Source: Oryzicola mucosus
GTDB taxonomy: Bacteria; Pseudomonadota; Alphaproteobacteria; Rhizobiales; Rhizobiaceae
NCBI RefSeq assembly: GCF_014534685.1
Contig: NZ_JACVVX010000001.1
Coordinates: 62,001-126,000 of the forward strand
DNA length: 64,000 bases
Direction of reading: 5' to 3'
The translations under genes and the position numbers were made by a program. The first letter of the stretch is position 1. Each line of letters starts with the position of its first letter. The notes beneath the pieces are model-generated. The model did no database searches. It had not been told where the DNA came from and saw only the letters and a program-made list of their open reading frames with translations. This document shows, piece by piece, positions 27,586 to 36,972 of this stretch.

Positions 27586-28299
27586 TTGGCTGATTTGAGA
27601 GAATTTAAGGCTGCGCCGCCAGTTGGAATCGATCCGATTGGCGCTTCGACGGAAAGCGCCGCCCTCCTCTACAATGTGATCCGCGAGGACATTGTCTCAG
27701 GACGACTTGAAGCCAATGAGCGCCTGGTTGTTGGAGATCTGGCCAAGCGACACGAAACTTCAACAACCCCGGTTCGCGAGGTCCTGCAACTCCTCCGCGG
27801 TGAAGGCTTTGTTGTTTTTACGCGCAATCGCGGGGCGCGGGTTAGGCCGATCGATCAGGATTTCGTCCGCGATATCTACGAGATCGGTGTCTTGATCGAG
27901 CCGGTACTGACGCATTGGTTTGTTGGGATGGCAACTGAGGCGGATATTGCGGAACTTGAGTTGGTACAGCGCCAGATTGAAGACAACAACTTCGCTGACC
28001 AGATCAAGCACAGCGACCTCGACACTCAATTCCATACCTTGATGTACCAACGACACTACAATCGTCACGCTGCGGAGTTGTGGTGGAAACATCGTGAGGT
28101 GCTGCGCTCGGTCGGTCGCCGGTTCAATTTTACCCTCGCCCGCCGGGCGCAGGTGATCCGCGAACACCGCGAACTTATCGCCCACATCAAAGCTGGCGAA
28201 GCCGATGAGGCCGCCAAACTGGTAGCTCGTCATGTCGAAGGTTCTGGCCGGCATATCCTTGAACAGATGCGTTCGGCTTCGGCCGCGCGTGCGGGGTAA
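27586..28299 (+). CDS. GntR family transcriptional regulator (FadR subfamily)
   Basis: The 237-aa protein has an N-terminal winged helix (about 25-90) with LVVGDLAKRHETSTTPVREV as the recognition region, and a C-terminal FCD ligand domain (about 100-225). The FCD metal-ligand pattern appears as DTQFHTLMYQ, REHRELIAHI and VARHVEGSGRH. It starts at a TTG, with a perfect AGGAGG 5 nt upstream. It is divergent from the transporter operon and the first gene of the plus-strand enolase operon, so it most likely senses a sugar-acid intermediate and controls both. Confidence 0.88.
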   Translation: MADLREFKAAPPVGIDPIGASTESAALLYNVIREDIVSGRLEANERLVVGDLAKRHETSTTPVREVLQLLRGEGFVVFTRNRGARVRPIDQDFVRDIYEIGVLIEPVLTHWFVGMATEADIAELELVQRQIEDNNFADQIKHSDLDTQFHTLMYQRHYNRHAAELWWKHREVLRSVGRRFNFTLARRAQVIREHRELIAHIKAGEADEAAKLVARHVEGSGRHILEQMRSASAARAG

Positions 28300-28349
28300 G
28301 GCCCGACCAATCCGCTTCGCCGTTCACAGTTCAGCAAAGGGCAATGCAA

Positions 28350-29519
28350 ATGAAGATAACCAGCGTCCGGCCGTGGCTCATCAAATCCAGTGCGTCCTAC
28401 TGGGGCGAGTTCTTGTTTGTCGAGATCCTGACCGACGAAGGCGTCTCGGGGTGGGGAGAAATCACGACAACGACGTTCGTCGCCAATCGGGCGCTGTGCG
28501 TCATGACAAGACAGATCAGCAAAATTATCGAAGGCGACGACCCCGCTCATATCGAGCGCATCTGGCACAAGATCTTTCGCAACTTCACCTATATGGGCAG
28601 CCGTGGCGCCGCCGTGGAATGCGTCAGTGCCATCGATATCGCATTATGGGATATTCGCGGCAAGGTTTTAGGGCAGCCCATCTACGAACTGCTGGGTGGG
28701 CCGGTGCGGAACGACATCCTTCTTTACACGCATCCCGACCAGCGCAAGTTCACGAGCAATGCAGCGGTAGCTCAAGAAATCCGCGACATCGTCGCCTCAG
28801 GGCACACTGCGCTAAAGTTCGATCCCTTCCCGCAACAGGGACCAAAAGGCGCTGACGGGTCTGCGCGTGAGCAGTCCGAAGGCTATCTCGATGGCTCCAT
28901 GAACCGTAAGGACGAGCGCGAGGCTGCGGAACTCACCGCCCTCATTCGCGAAACCGCTGGCCCGGACGTCGAGATCCTCATAGACGCCCATGGGCGCTTC
29001 GACGTGCCCACGGCAATTAGACTGTGCCGGACACTAGAGGAGGCAGGGGATATCGACTGGTTCGAAGAGCCTGTCCCGCCCGAAAGCTTCAACGCGCTCA
29101 AGCAGGTCCGCGATAAGGTCAATGCCGCCATTTCCTGGGGCGAGCGTGGCCATACGAAATGGGATTTCGTGCCGATCCTCGAAGGAAAGCTCGCTGACTA
29201 CATCATGCCCGACGTGACATGGACCGGCGGCATCACCGAACTGAAGAAAATATCTGCAATGTGTGAGGCCTACTATGTCCCCGTCTCGCCGCATGACGCG
29301 GCAGGGCCGATCAACGTGGTGGCCGGCGCGCAGGTGATGATGACGGTGCCGAACTTCTATCGGCTCGAGACTTCGGAATGGAACCTGAGCAAATACGACC
29401 ACCTGATCGACAAGCCGCTCGACAATTCCAATGGCAGCCTCAAGCTCAACAAGGCGCCCGGCCTCGGCATCGAGATGAACCGGGACTACCTCGAGGCGAA
29501 TGCGATCGAAATTTCGTAA
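28350..29519 (+). CDS. Enolase-superfamily enzyme B (MR/MLE, acid-sugar dehydratase-like)
   Basis: This 389-aa protein has the enolase capping domain and barrel. Likely metal ligands are D212 (IDAHGR), E239 (WFEEP) and E265 (WGERG); H214 and H315 (SPHDAAGP) are candidate catalytic residues and K156-x-D158 lies in ALKFDPF. The pattern resembles galactonate/arabinonate-type dehydratases of the mandelate racemase subgroup. I chose the second ATG, 8 nt after AAAGGG; the first ATG (28344) is only 2 nt from that site. It follows the GntR gene and precedes two more superfamily members. Confidence 0.82.
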   Translation: MKITSVRPWLIKSSASYWGEFLFVEILTDEGVSGWGEITTTTFVANRALCVMTRQISKIIEGDDPAHIERIWHKIFRNFTYMGSRGAAVECVSAIDIALWDIRGKVLGQPIYELLGGPVRNDILLYTHPDQRKFTSNAAVAQEIRDIVASGHTALKFDPFPQQGPKGADGSAREQSEGYLDGSMNRKDEREAAELTALIRETAGPDVEILIDAHGRFDVPTAIRLCRTLEEAGDIDWFEEPVPPESFNALKQVRDKVNAAISWGERGHTKWDFVPILEGKLADYIMPDVTWTGGITELKKISAMCEAYYVPVSPHDAAGPINVVAGAQVMMTVPNFYRLETSEWNLSKYDHLIDKPLDNSNGSLKLNKAPGLGIEMNRDYLEANAIEIS

Positions 29520-29570
29520 CAGGGCCAAGGGCATTGAGCGAAGCAACTGCCAGACAAAATGGAGGGTGAC

Positions 29571-30932
29571 ATGCAGGCGTTGACGGTCGAAGAAACCATC
29601 GAGAAAAATGTGCGCACCAGTTCGCGCCCTAGCGAATTGCGTATCACCGATCTACGGGTCGCGGAGATTGTCGGGGCGCCTTTCACGTCGGCGTTGATAA
29701 AGATCTACACCAACCAGGGCATTGTCGGGTTAGGAGAGGTGCGGGACGGCGCCAGCGCGACTTTTGCGCTGATGCTCAAAAGCCGGTTGATTGGAGAGAA
29801 TCCCTGCGATGTCGACCGACTGTTCAGGCGCATCAAGCAGTTCGGCGGCCATGGCCGACAGGGCGGTGGGGTTTCAGCCATCGAGATTGCTCTCTGGGAT
29901 CTCGCCGGCAAGGCATATGGCGTGCCGATCTATCAGATGCTCGGCGGCAAATTCCGGGACAAGGTGCGCGTCTATTGTGACACCGACGCCGACAAGCCCA
30001 GCGGCACGCTGACTGGAAGACGCCTCAAGGAGCGCATGGACCTCGGCTTCACGTTTCTGAAAATGGACCTGGGCTTGATGCAGATCGCCGATATCCCAGG
30101 GGCGGTGGTCGCGCCTGCGGGTTTGCTCGACGCTTATCGCGTATCTCCCACCCGTGGACCGGTGAACAGTATCGACGATCGACGCGCCCGCAATGCCGCC
30201 TATGACGTTCACAACGTCCGGCATCCATTCAGCGGTCTGCACTTTACCGAAAAGGGCATCGACCTGTTGGAGCAGTACATTCATGAAGTACGAGAGATCA
30301 TCGGTTACGAGGTCCCGTTGGCCATCGACCATGTCGGCCATATATCTCTGCAGGACGGTATCAGGCTGGCCCGCCGGATCGAAAAATATGTCCCGGCATG
30401 GCTCGAAGACGTGGTTCCCTGGCAATATACCGATCAGTATCGGCAGTTGCAGCAGGCCACGACGGTTCCAATTTGCACCGGCGAGGATATTTATCTCAAG
30501 GAGGGCTTTGAGCCCTTGCTTAAAAGTGGCGGCGTATCCGTCATCCATCCCGACCTTCTGACTTCGGGCGGCATTCTCGAGACGAAGAAGCTTGGCGATG
30601 CGGCGCAAGACTATGGGGTGGCCATGGCCATTCATATGGCGGAGAGCCCGATCGCTGCGATGGCCGCGGCTCATGTCGCCGTGGCGACTGAGAATTTCAT
30701 GGCACTCGAATATCACAGTGTCGAAGTCGAATGGTGGGACGACATCGTCACCGGCTTGCCCAAGCCGCTTGTGAAAGACGGCTTTATTACCGTGCCGGAT
30801 AAGCCGGGGCTCGGTATCGACGACGTGGTCGATGAGGTCATTAGCGCCCACCTCCAGGAGGGTGTCAAAGGCATTTGGCTGCCGACTGACCAATGGGATC
30901 AGGAGTATTCCTGGGACAGGACCTGGAGCTGA
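29571..30932 (+). CDS. Enolase-superfamily enzyme C (MR/MLE)
   Basis: The 453-aa protein is longer than most family members, with about 20 extra N-terminal residues and an insertion of about 60 residues after the second barrel strand. Likely ligands are D253 (AIDHVGH), E279 (WLEDVVP) and E305 (TGEDIY), with H355 (IHMAES) as base and K164-x-D166 (FLKMDLG). It shares the WWxDIVTGLP motif near the C-terminus with the next gene, so the two are relatives. The start follows GGAGGG by 4 nt. The reaction is not known; dehydratase is the family-level guess. Confidence 0.8.
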   Translation: MQALTVEETIEKNVRTSSRPSELRITDLRVAEIVGAPFTSALIKIYTNQGIVGLGEVRDGASATFALMLKSRLIGENPCDVDRLFRRIKQFGGHGRQGGGVSAIEIALWDLAGKAYGVPIYQMLGGKFRDKVRVYCDTDADKPSGTLTGRRLKERMDLGFTFLKMDLGLMQIADIPGAVVAPAGLLDAYRVSPTRGPVNSIDDRRARNAAYDVHNVRHPFSGLHFTEKGIDLLEQYIHEVREIIGYEVPLAIDHVGHISLQDGIRLARRIEKYVPAWLEDVVPWQYTDQYRQLQQATTVPICTGEDIYLKEGFEPLLKSGGVSVIHPDLLTSGGILETKKLGDAAQDYGVAMAIHMAESPIAAMAAAHVAVATENFMALEYHSVEVEWWDDIVTGLPKPLVKDGFITVPDKPGLGIDDVVDEVISAHLQEGVKGIWLPTDQWDQEYSWDRTWS

Positions 30933-30941
30933 GGCGTCAAA

Positions 30942-32147
30942 ATGAAAATCACCGATTTGCGCTGCGCCGTCATAGGCAAACATCCCATCATACGCATCGT
31001 CACCGACGAGGGCCTCTATGGGCTGGGTGAGGTTGAATACACCAAAACGTATCTCAAGCCGTGGGTGTTACATTTCCGCGACGCGCTGATCGGCGAAGAT
31101 CCGACAGATGTTGAACGTGTGATGCTCAAGATACGCCAGCGCGGATCATTCAAGCCCTACGGCGCGGCCGTCAGCGCCATCGAACATGCGCTCTGGGACA
31201 TTGCCGGCAAGGCGGCAGGCGTGCCGGTCTACAAGCTGCTAGGTGGCAAAGTGCGCGACCAGGTGCGGGTCTACAATGGATCGATCCGCCAGAAGCGGAC
31301 AGGCGATCGGCCGGAGGACTACGCCGCCGAGGTGAAGTGGATGATGGAGCGGCCCGAAAAGTTCTTCATGGTCAAGCAAGGCATCAGCTTTCATTCCAAC
31401 ATGAAGGATAGCATCGACGATTTCCACTATGGTCCGCGCCAGACCAAGGCCGGCTATCACGGAGCGATGGATCAGGGGCAGATTTCCGAGCATGGCTTCA
31501 ACCATATGCTCGACTGTGTAGCCGCCATGAAGGAGGTGCTGGGCGATACAGTCAGCCTGGCGCTCGATTGCGGACCAGGTTGGTTCCTGCCCGACGCCAT
31601 TCGTTTTGCGCGGGCGGTGGAAAAGCACAACCTGATGTGGCTCGAAGACATGCTGACCGGCGACTATGTCCCTTGGGTCAACCCACAGGCTTATAGAGAG
31701 CTGACAACCTCGACCTCGACGCCGATCCATACTGGAGAGCAGATTTATCTGCGGCATAATTTCAAGGAGCTGATCGAGACCCAGGCGGTACGGGTAATTG
31801 GCCCCGATCCCGCAGATATCGGCGGAATAGCTGAACTCAAATGGGTGGCCGAACACGCCTATATGCACTCGATCATGATGGCGCCGCACGGCACTGCGAA
31901 TGGACTTCTGGGTCTTGGCGCTCTGATCAATGTCTGCGCCACGCTGCCGGCCAACTACATCGCCTTCGAATATCCCAGCGCGTCCGATCCGTGGTGGAGC
32001 GATATCGTGACCGGCTTGCCGGAAGGGCAGATCGTCAACGACAGCATGGTGGACCTACTGAAGGGACCTGGGCTGGGGCTGGACATCGACCCCGTCGGAG
32101 CGAAGAAATACCTGCTCGAGGAAGACGCGGGATTTTTTGAGCCCTGA
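30942..32147 (+). CDS. Enolase-superfamily enzyme D (MR/MLE)
   Basis: This 401-aa protein starts 9 bp after gene C. Likely metal ligands are D209 (ALDCGPG), E235 (WLEDML) and E266 (TGEQIY); H316 (APHGTANG) is the probable base and K145 sits in MVKQG. It carries WWSDIVTGLP near residue 350, shared with gene C. The usual D-x-H/N after the third barrel strand is D-C-G, which may alter chemistry. It is the last gene of the plus operon. Substrate and reaction are unknown. Confidence 0.8.
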   Translation: MKITDLRCAVIGKHPIIRIVTDEGLYGLGEVEYTKTYLKPWVLHFRDALIGEDPTDVERVMLKIRQRGSFKPYGAAVSAIEHALWDIAGKAAGVPVYKLLGGKVRDQVRVYNGSIRQKRTGDRPEDYAAEVKWMMERPEKFFMVKQGISFHSNMKDSIDDFHYGPRQTKAGYHGAMDQGQISEHGFNHMLDCVAAMKEVLGDTVSLALDCGPGWFLPDAIRFARAVEKHNLMWLEDMLTGDYVPWVNPQAYRELTTSTSTPIHTGEQIYLRHNFKELIETQAVRVIGPDPADIGGIAELKWVAEHAYMHSIMMAPHGTANGLLGLGALINVCATLPANYIAFEYPSASDPWWSDIVTGLPEGQIVNDSMVDLLKGPGLGLDIDPVGAKKYLLEEDAGFFEP

Positions 32148-32431
32148 GCTTCCAGTCTGATCGAGCTAGATAGCCAAGACGATTGATAAGCGAGCCTTCC
32201 TTTTTAGGGCGAACGTGGAGCACTGTTAGAATTGTTTTTGTTCCCAAGGCCTCTCGCTTTGCTCTATCCGCTCGCCTTCTTTGACCTACGGTCCTCGCAT
32301 AACGAGTGACATGGCCGGGTCTGCGGTCGCTAATTTCGGCTGTATCTTCCTGCATTGGGTTCAGCCCGAACATCCGTCGGCGGACTACGCTTGCTGGGAA
32401 AGGGATGTTTGACTAACTCTGAGCTTCGATA

Positions 32432-32833
32432 ATGGAGCCGGATTTGACCACAGAAACCTCAATCGCCACACATCCCGTCGCCTGGCTAAGGCCCCTGCCA
32501 AAAGACTATAGAACCCCGCTTTGGCGGTGGATTCTGATCCCGGCCTCTGCATTGTTGCTCAAGCGCAATGGCGGGGTATGGTTGAATGGTGAATTGCGGC
32601 TGATGGCCGACCATCTGCTCTATGTTGAATCGAAGCTGGTGAGATCACCGAAAAATCCGCCGGCGACCTGGCGGATTAAGCTGGAGGACATCTCGGGCAT
32701 CTCGTTGAAGAAAGGCATGGTCTCTCAGACGCTTGAAATAGAGGCGTCCGGCGGTTTGGTGAAGCTTATGACAGTTCGCTCTGAAGAGTTTGTGACGAAG
32801 CTTGAGGCGCGGATCCGGAGAGAGGTGACATAG
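32432..32833 (+). CDS. Hypothetical protein with a possible bacterial PH-like domain
   Basis: This 133-aa protein is not a family I recognise with certainty. It has a hydrophobic stretch near residues 31-43 (WILIPASALLL), then alternating strands (GGVWLNGELRLMADHLLYVE and TWRIKLEDISGISLKKG) and a C-terminal helix, which resembles a PH/GRAM-like fold attached to a membrane anchor. It lies alone, 284 bp after the last enolase gene; that gap shows no clear feature. Confidence 0.6.
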   Translation: MEPDLTTETSIATHPVAWLRPLPKDYRTPLWRWILIPASALLLKRNGGVWLNGELRLMADHLLYVESKLVRSPKNPPATWRIKLEDISGISLKKGMVSQTLEIEASGGLVKLMTVRSEEFVTKLEARIRREVT

Positions 32834-33250
32834 TTCTCACCATGAGAAGCCATCAGTACGCGCAAGCGCCCGGATCTTTTCTCTGGCGAACGAGAATGGC
32901 AGCGACGCCGCGGCTCGAACTGTGCCTGCCGTGATTTTCGGCTGAGCGCAATTTAGAGTTCAATATATATTGCATACATCTATTATCAATTTTCGGATTT
33001 CTAATCTGAAATCTTATAAATGATAATTTTTTATAATAGTATATCTAATGTTGCATCTGCTTATATCTTCAAAGAACTTCTCATTTGGTGGATCGCTGAA
33101 AGACAAGTCCCACTATGGAACACATTCTTCGAATTTAATCACCCTCCGAAAATTGTGAGCAATTGCCCCTTGCCTGTTGAATAATTCGAGAGCAGTCTCG
33201 AAACAGATGCGGCCACCATAACCATGCGCAGTCATGGGAGGGAGGCACTT
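32834..33250. other. Gene-free AT-rich intergenic region
   Basis: No convincing gene is seen. The stretch about 32948-33080 is strikingly AT-rich compared with the rest of the window. Small inverted repeats occur: TTCTC/GAGAA just after the upstream stop, GATTTC/GAAATC at 32996-33013, and TTCGAG/CTCGAA with a 6-bp spacer at 33185-33202. The last lies about 50 bp upstream of the next gene and could be an operator. Confidence 0.6.
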
Positions 33251-33475
33251 ATGCAGGTTCTTGTCAGTCCGGCGAAACGCGTCGGCCCGTCCAAGAAAAT
33301 TTTAGATCGGCCTTTGGAGACGAACGATATCAGTGCCGACCACGGTGCTTTTACGTTTACCTTTAAGGCGGCAGGGCAATATGACAAATCTGAATATCTC
33401 TATCGGGTTGTATTGACCCCGGAGGAGATGGCCATATTGATCGCGCCACACGATTTGCTGAAACATGTCGCTTGA
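33251..33475 (+). CDS. Small hypothetical protein
   Basis: The 74-aa product has no recognised domain. It begins MQVLVSPAKRVGPSKKILDR and ends with a LTPEEMAILIAPHDLLK helix; there is no signal peptide. The start was chosen because a very strong GGGAGGGAGG ribosome site directly precedes it; an ATG 27 bases upstream is open but less well placed. It sits after the AT-rich region and before the sRNA candidate. Confidence 0.55.
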   Translation: MQVLVSPAKRVGPSKKILDRPLETNDISADHGAFTFTFKAAGQYDKSEYLYRVVLTPEEMAILIAPHDLLKHVA

Positions 33476-33567
33476 ATTTCAGATCGATTTTCAGGCCGAT
33501 GACATAACCAAGAAACAGAGACACGGCATAACCCGACCAGTTTCGAGGCTCGGGCTTGCCGATAGGC

Positions 33568-33595
33568 TTGCAGTCGACAGACCGATGGCTATACA
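33568..33595 (+). promoter_or_regulatory. Candidate promoter of the intergenic sRNA
   Basis: TTGCAG at 33568-33573 and TATACA at 33590-33595 are spaced by 16 bp; transcription would start near 33602. Confidence 0.5.
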
Positions 33596-33601
33596 CGACA
33601 T

Positions 33602-33712
33602 ACCTAAGTTTCTGCCGTGGTTGCCAAGCGCTTTCGACTGATAAGGAGTCACCTCGGGAGCATTTGAAACGACCTAGATCGGCGCGGACATGTCCGCGCC
33701 GATGCCTTTTTG
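33602..33712 (+). ncRNA. Candidate trans-acting small RNA of about 110 nt
   Basis: A predicted transcript runs from near 33602 to the T-run at 33706-33711. It carries no sensible ORF, contains a purine-rich AAGGAG at 33643-33648 and a pyrimidine-rich TTTCTGCCGTGG near 33609-33620, and ends in a strong terminator. The layout of promoter, short body and terminator in an intergenic gap is that of Hfq-dependent sRNAs in rhizobia. I do not identify a family with certainty. Confidence 0.55.
33678..33712 (+). terminator. Strong intrinsic terminator of the sRNA candidate
   Basis: ATCGGCGCGGA (33678-33688) pairs with TCCGCGCCGAT (33693-33703) around a CATG loop, followed by GCC and five T residues. 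Confidence 0.85.
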
Positions 33713-33881
33713 CATACAGCGAAGTCACATTGGTGCCGAATTGCTTCTCGTTATCTCGGCTTGTACACGTTGAGATAGCTTATCTGGACCACATTTTCTG
33801 GATGTTCACATTTCAAAAAATAAGGTCATCTAAGCCACAGGCCGTGGCGGCGGTTTTAGACTCTGGGCGGAGGGGCTTTCA

Positions 33882-35621
33882 TTGTCCTTTGTGAAGAAAG
33901 CAATACTGGAAGTTGGCATCTTTTCGGCAGCGGTCAATCTGCTTTTGCTGGTATCCCCCATCTATCTGCTGCAGATCTACGACCGTGTGCTCCCGGCACA
34001 GAGCCTGAGTACACTGATCTACCTTTCGATCATATGTGCCGCCGCGTTTCTGACCTTGTGTGCACTTGAAATCGTGCGCTCCTATTATGCCAACCGCATC
34101 GCGTCCCAAATCGATGTATCGCTTGGCGGAAAGGCTTTTCTGGCAACGATAACCGGGTCTCGCGCCGCTATGGGCGACATCCAGCCCCTGCGCGATCTTT
34201 CCACCATCCGCGCATTTCTCTCCTCAAAGGCGATCTTCTTCCTGTTCGACCTGCCGTTTGCGCCCTTTTTTCTCCTGTTGATGTATTTCATCCATCCGGC
34301 GCTGTTTCTGCTGACGTTGATCGGCGTGGTGGTGCTGGTTCTTGTCGCTCTGGCGAATGAGCGCGCGACGATGAAAAGCGAAGCGACTGCCGGCGAGGCG
34401 AGCTCCGAAACGATGATGCTTGCGCAAACCTTCGCGCGCATGCAGGAAACGGTTCGAGCTCTGGGCATGACATCGAGTGTCGCGGGCGTCTGGGGTCGCA
34501 GATTTGCTGACCAGGTCACCGCACATCGCAAAGTTGCGGACACAAACGCCTTTTTCAGCGGCATTTCCCGCATGCTCCGGACCGGACTGCAGACCGCTAT
34601 GCTCGGCCTGGGCGCCTATCTCGTACTCCAAGGCCAGATGACCGCCGGCATGATCTTCGCTTCCTCGCTGATCGCGGGACGCGCGCTGCAGCCGATGGAC
34701 CAGATCATCGGCGGCTGGCGGCAGATCGGCGAAGCGCGCAAGGCCTGGAGGCGGCTGGGCGCGCTGCGGGAGATGAAGCTGGAGCATGAACGCGAGACGA
34801 TCCGCCTGCCCAATGTGAAAGGCAGCCTGATCGTCGAGAACTTGGTCTACCAATTGCCGGACGGGGACGCCTCCAGCCCGCTGATCAAACGACTCAACTT
34901 CCAGATTCAGGCGGGAGAGTCTGTTGCCATTGTCGGCCCCAGCCGTGCCGGAAAATCGACCCTGGCGCGCCTCATCGTGGGTGCCCTCAAGCCAAATGCC
35001 GGTCTGGTGCGGCTCGACGGTGCCGATATCCGCACCTGGGATCCCGACATGCTGGGAAGCCACATCGGCTATCTGCCGCAGGAAGTGGATCTTTTGCCCG
35101 GCACCGTGGCGCAAAACATTTCGCGCTTTGCCGAGCAGCCCGCTGACGATGACATCGTCGGCGCCGCACAACGGGCGCAGGCGCATGAACTGATCCTGCG
35201 GATGAAGAAGGGCTACCTCACCGAAATCGGCGCGTCGGGCGTCAGGCTGTCGGGGGGTGAACGTCAGCGCGTCGGCCTGGCTCGAGCCTTCTATGGCGGG
35301 CCTCGCCTGCTCGTGCTGGACGAGCCGAACGCCAGCCTCGACGCAGAGGGCGAAATGGCGCTTGAACTCGCGATCAAAGAGGCGAAGGCCAATGGCGTCA
35401 CCATCCTCCTGATCACCCACAAGCCCTCGATCGCCGCCAAATGCGACCGTGTACTGGTGCTTCGCGACGGTCAGATCGATCTTTTCGGGCCGGCAGCGGA
35501 TGTACTTCAGCGGCTGGCAGGCACGCCAGTCGTCCCACAACGTCCGACACCTGCTGCTCCCGTAGCGGAAAGCGCCGCCACCGCGACATTTCAGACCGTT
35601 GCACGCGTAAAGGCGAATTGA
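33882..35621 (+). CDS. Type I secretion system permease/ATPase (PrtD/HlyB-like)
   Basis: This 579-aa inner-membrane ABC exporter has an N-terminal membrane domain with several helices ([14 protein letters not shown] is typical of the PrtD group) and a C-terminal ATPase domain from about residue 325. Walker A is [10 protein letters not shown], the signature [14 protein letters not shown] and Walker [13 protein letters not shown]. It lacks an N-terminal peptidase-like domain. It starts at a TTG, with GGAGGGG 6 nt upstream. It overlaps no neighbour, but its stop is one base from the HlyD gene start. It should export the RTX protein encoded about 2 kb downstream. Confidence 0.93.
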   Translation: MSFVKKAILEVGIFSAAVNLLLLVSPIYLLQIYDRVLPAQSLSTLIYLSIICAAAFLTLCALEIVRSYYANRIASQIDVSLGGKAFLATITGSRAAMGDIQPLRDLSTIRAFLSSKAIFFLFDLPFAPFFLLLMYFIHPALFLLTLIGVVVLVLVALANERATMKSEATAGEASSETMMLAQTFARMQETVRALGMTSSVAGVWGRRFADQVTAHRKVADTNAFFSGISRMLRTGLQTAMLGLGAYLVLQGQMTAGMIFASSLIAGRALQPMDQIIGGWRQIGEARKAWRRLGALREMKLEHERETIRLPNVKGSLIVENLVYQLPDGDASSPLIKRLNFQIQAGESVAIVGPSRAGKSTLARLIVGALKPNAGLVRLDGADIRTWDPDMLGSHIGYLPQEVDLLPGTVAQNISRFAEQPADDDIVGAAQRAQAHELILRMKKGYLTEIGASGVRLSGGERQRVGLARAFYGGPRLLVLDEPNASLDAEGEMALELAIKEAKANGVTILLITHKPSIAAKCDRVLVLRDGQIDLFGPAADVLQRLAGTPVVPQRPTPAAPVAESAATATFQTVARVKAN

Positions 35622-35622
35622 G

Positions 35623-36972
35623 ATGACGACTTTTCCCTTGGCCCCCCCCAAAAAAACGCGCTGGCAGCAGAGCATCAGAGCGACGACCGCGCCTGTGGCG
35701 CTCGCCGGCTATGCCACCATTTTTCTGCTGCTGGGGGGCTTTGGCTATTGGGCCGCAAGCGCCCCCCTTGGTGGGGCGGTGATCGCCAGCGGATTCGTCG
35801 CTGCCACCGGTCACAACATCATGATCCAGCATCTTGATGGCGGCATCGTCAAGTCGATCGACGTGCGCGAAGGCGAGCGGGTCAAGGCCGGCCAGACGCT
35901 CTTCGTCCTCGAAGACACCCAGGTCCGCACGCTCTACAATCGCCTGAACAATCAGCGCATTGAAATGCGCATGCGCGAAGCTCGCCTGCGTTCGGAGCGC
36001 GATGGGCTGACCACCTTCAATGCCATGGCGGGATTCGATGGCGATGAGGCCGCGGCGGTCGATGGCTTCGACATCGCTTTCGTGGCTTCCGAACATGAGA
36101 AGGAATTCGCGGCACGGCTGGCGCGATTCCAGGCCGAGCAGGATATTCTCGGCAAAAGAGAAGAGGCGCTGGTGGAAGGGGTTATCGGGCTCGAGGCCCA
36201 AAAAAAGGCTGGTGAAGACCAACTCTTTCTTCTGCGCGACGAGATCGACCGCAAGAAGGGCCTGCTCGACAAGGGCCTTACCAATCGAACCGAATACAGT
36301 GCGCTTCTGCGCGCGGAAGCCGAACTCATCGGCCGCACCGGAGCCCTGCAATCGCAGATCGCCAGTTCGGCCACACAGACGGTCGAGGCCCGCCAACAGG
36401 TAGAGCGGCTTAGAACCGAACGCGTGCAGCAAGCGATGAACGAACTCAACACCACGCGGGCCAATCTGCGCGACATTGAAGAGCAGATGGTCTCCGCCCG
36501 CGCGACGCTGGGGCGCATCAGCATCGTCTCGCCGACCGACGGCATCGTGGTGCGCTCGTTGTTCAATTCTCCCGGTGGGGTGATACGCGCCGGAGAACCG
36601 CTGATGGAGATTCTGCCCACCGGTAATGCCCTGATCATCGAAGCGCGCGTCTCGCCACGCGACATCGACGCCATCGAAGTCGGTCAGCATGCCAATCTTC
36701 AGTTCTCGGCCTTGAACGCCCGCACCACGCCCATCGTCAATGGCAATGTCACCTATGTCTCGGCCGACCGGCAGATCGAACAGCAGACGGGAAACCCTTA
36801 TTATACTGCCCGTCTCGCGATCTCCGAGGACCTGCCACCGGATCTGGCGCTGGAGCAGATCTACCCTGGAATGCCGGTAGAGACGTTCATCGCTACAGGC
36901 GACCGAACCTTCGCGGAATACCTTATCAAGCCGATCATGGACTCTTTCTCCCGCGCCTTCAGAGAAGAATGA
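35623..36972 (+). CDS. Type I secretion membrane fusion protein (HlyD family)
   Basis: The 449-aa adaptor has one N-terminal membrane helix (about 26-47), a lipoyl-like half ([20 protein letters not shown]), a long coiled-coil hairpin rich in E/R/Q (about 95-285), the second lipoyl half ([15 protein letters not shown]) and a C-terminal beta-barrel. It connects the ABC exporter to an outer-membrane TolC-like channel, which is not encoded in this window. It is translationally linked to the ABC gene. Confidence 0.93.
   Translation: MTTFPLAPPKKTRWQQSIRATTAPVALAGYATIFLLLGGFGYWAASAPLGGAVIASGFVAATGHNIMIQHLDGGIVKSIDVREGERVKAGQTLFVLEDTQVRTLYNRLNNQRIEMRMREARLRSERDGLTTFNAMAGFDGDEAAAVDGFDIAFVASEHEKEFAARLARFQAEQDILGKREEALVEGVIGLEAQKKAGEDQLFLLRDEIDRKKGLLDKGLTNRTEYSALLRAEAELIGRTGALQSQIASSATQTVEARQQVERLRTERVQQAMNELNTTRANLRDIEEQMVSARATLGRISIVSPTDGIVVRSLFNSPGGVIRAGEPLMEILPTGNALIIEARVSPRDIDAIEVGQHANLQFSALNARTTPIVNGNVTYVSADRQIEQQTGNPYYTARLAISEDLPPDLALEQIYPGMPVETFIATGDRTFAEYLIKPIMDSFSRAFREE

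Larger units (their letters stand above)
33476..33881. other. Gene-free region holding an sRNA candidate
   Basis: No protein gene is convincing here. The region contains a promoter-like pair, a probable short transcript and a near-perfect intrinsic terminator (listed separately), followed by about 165 bp up to the type I secretion gene with nothing else evident. Confidence 0.6.
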
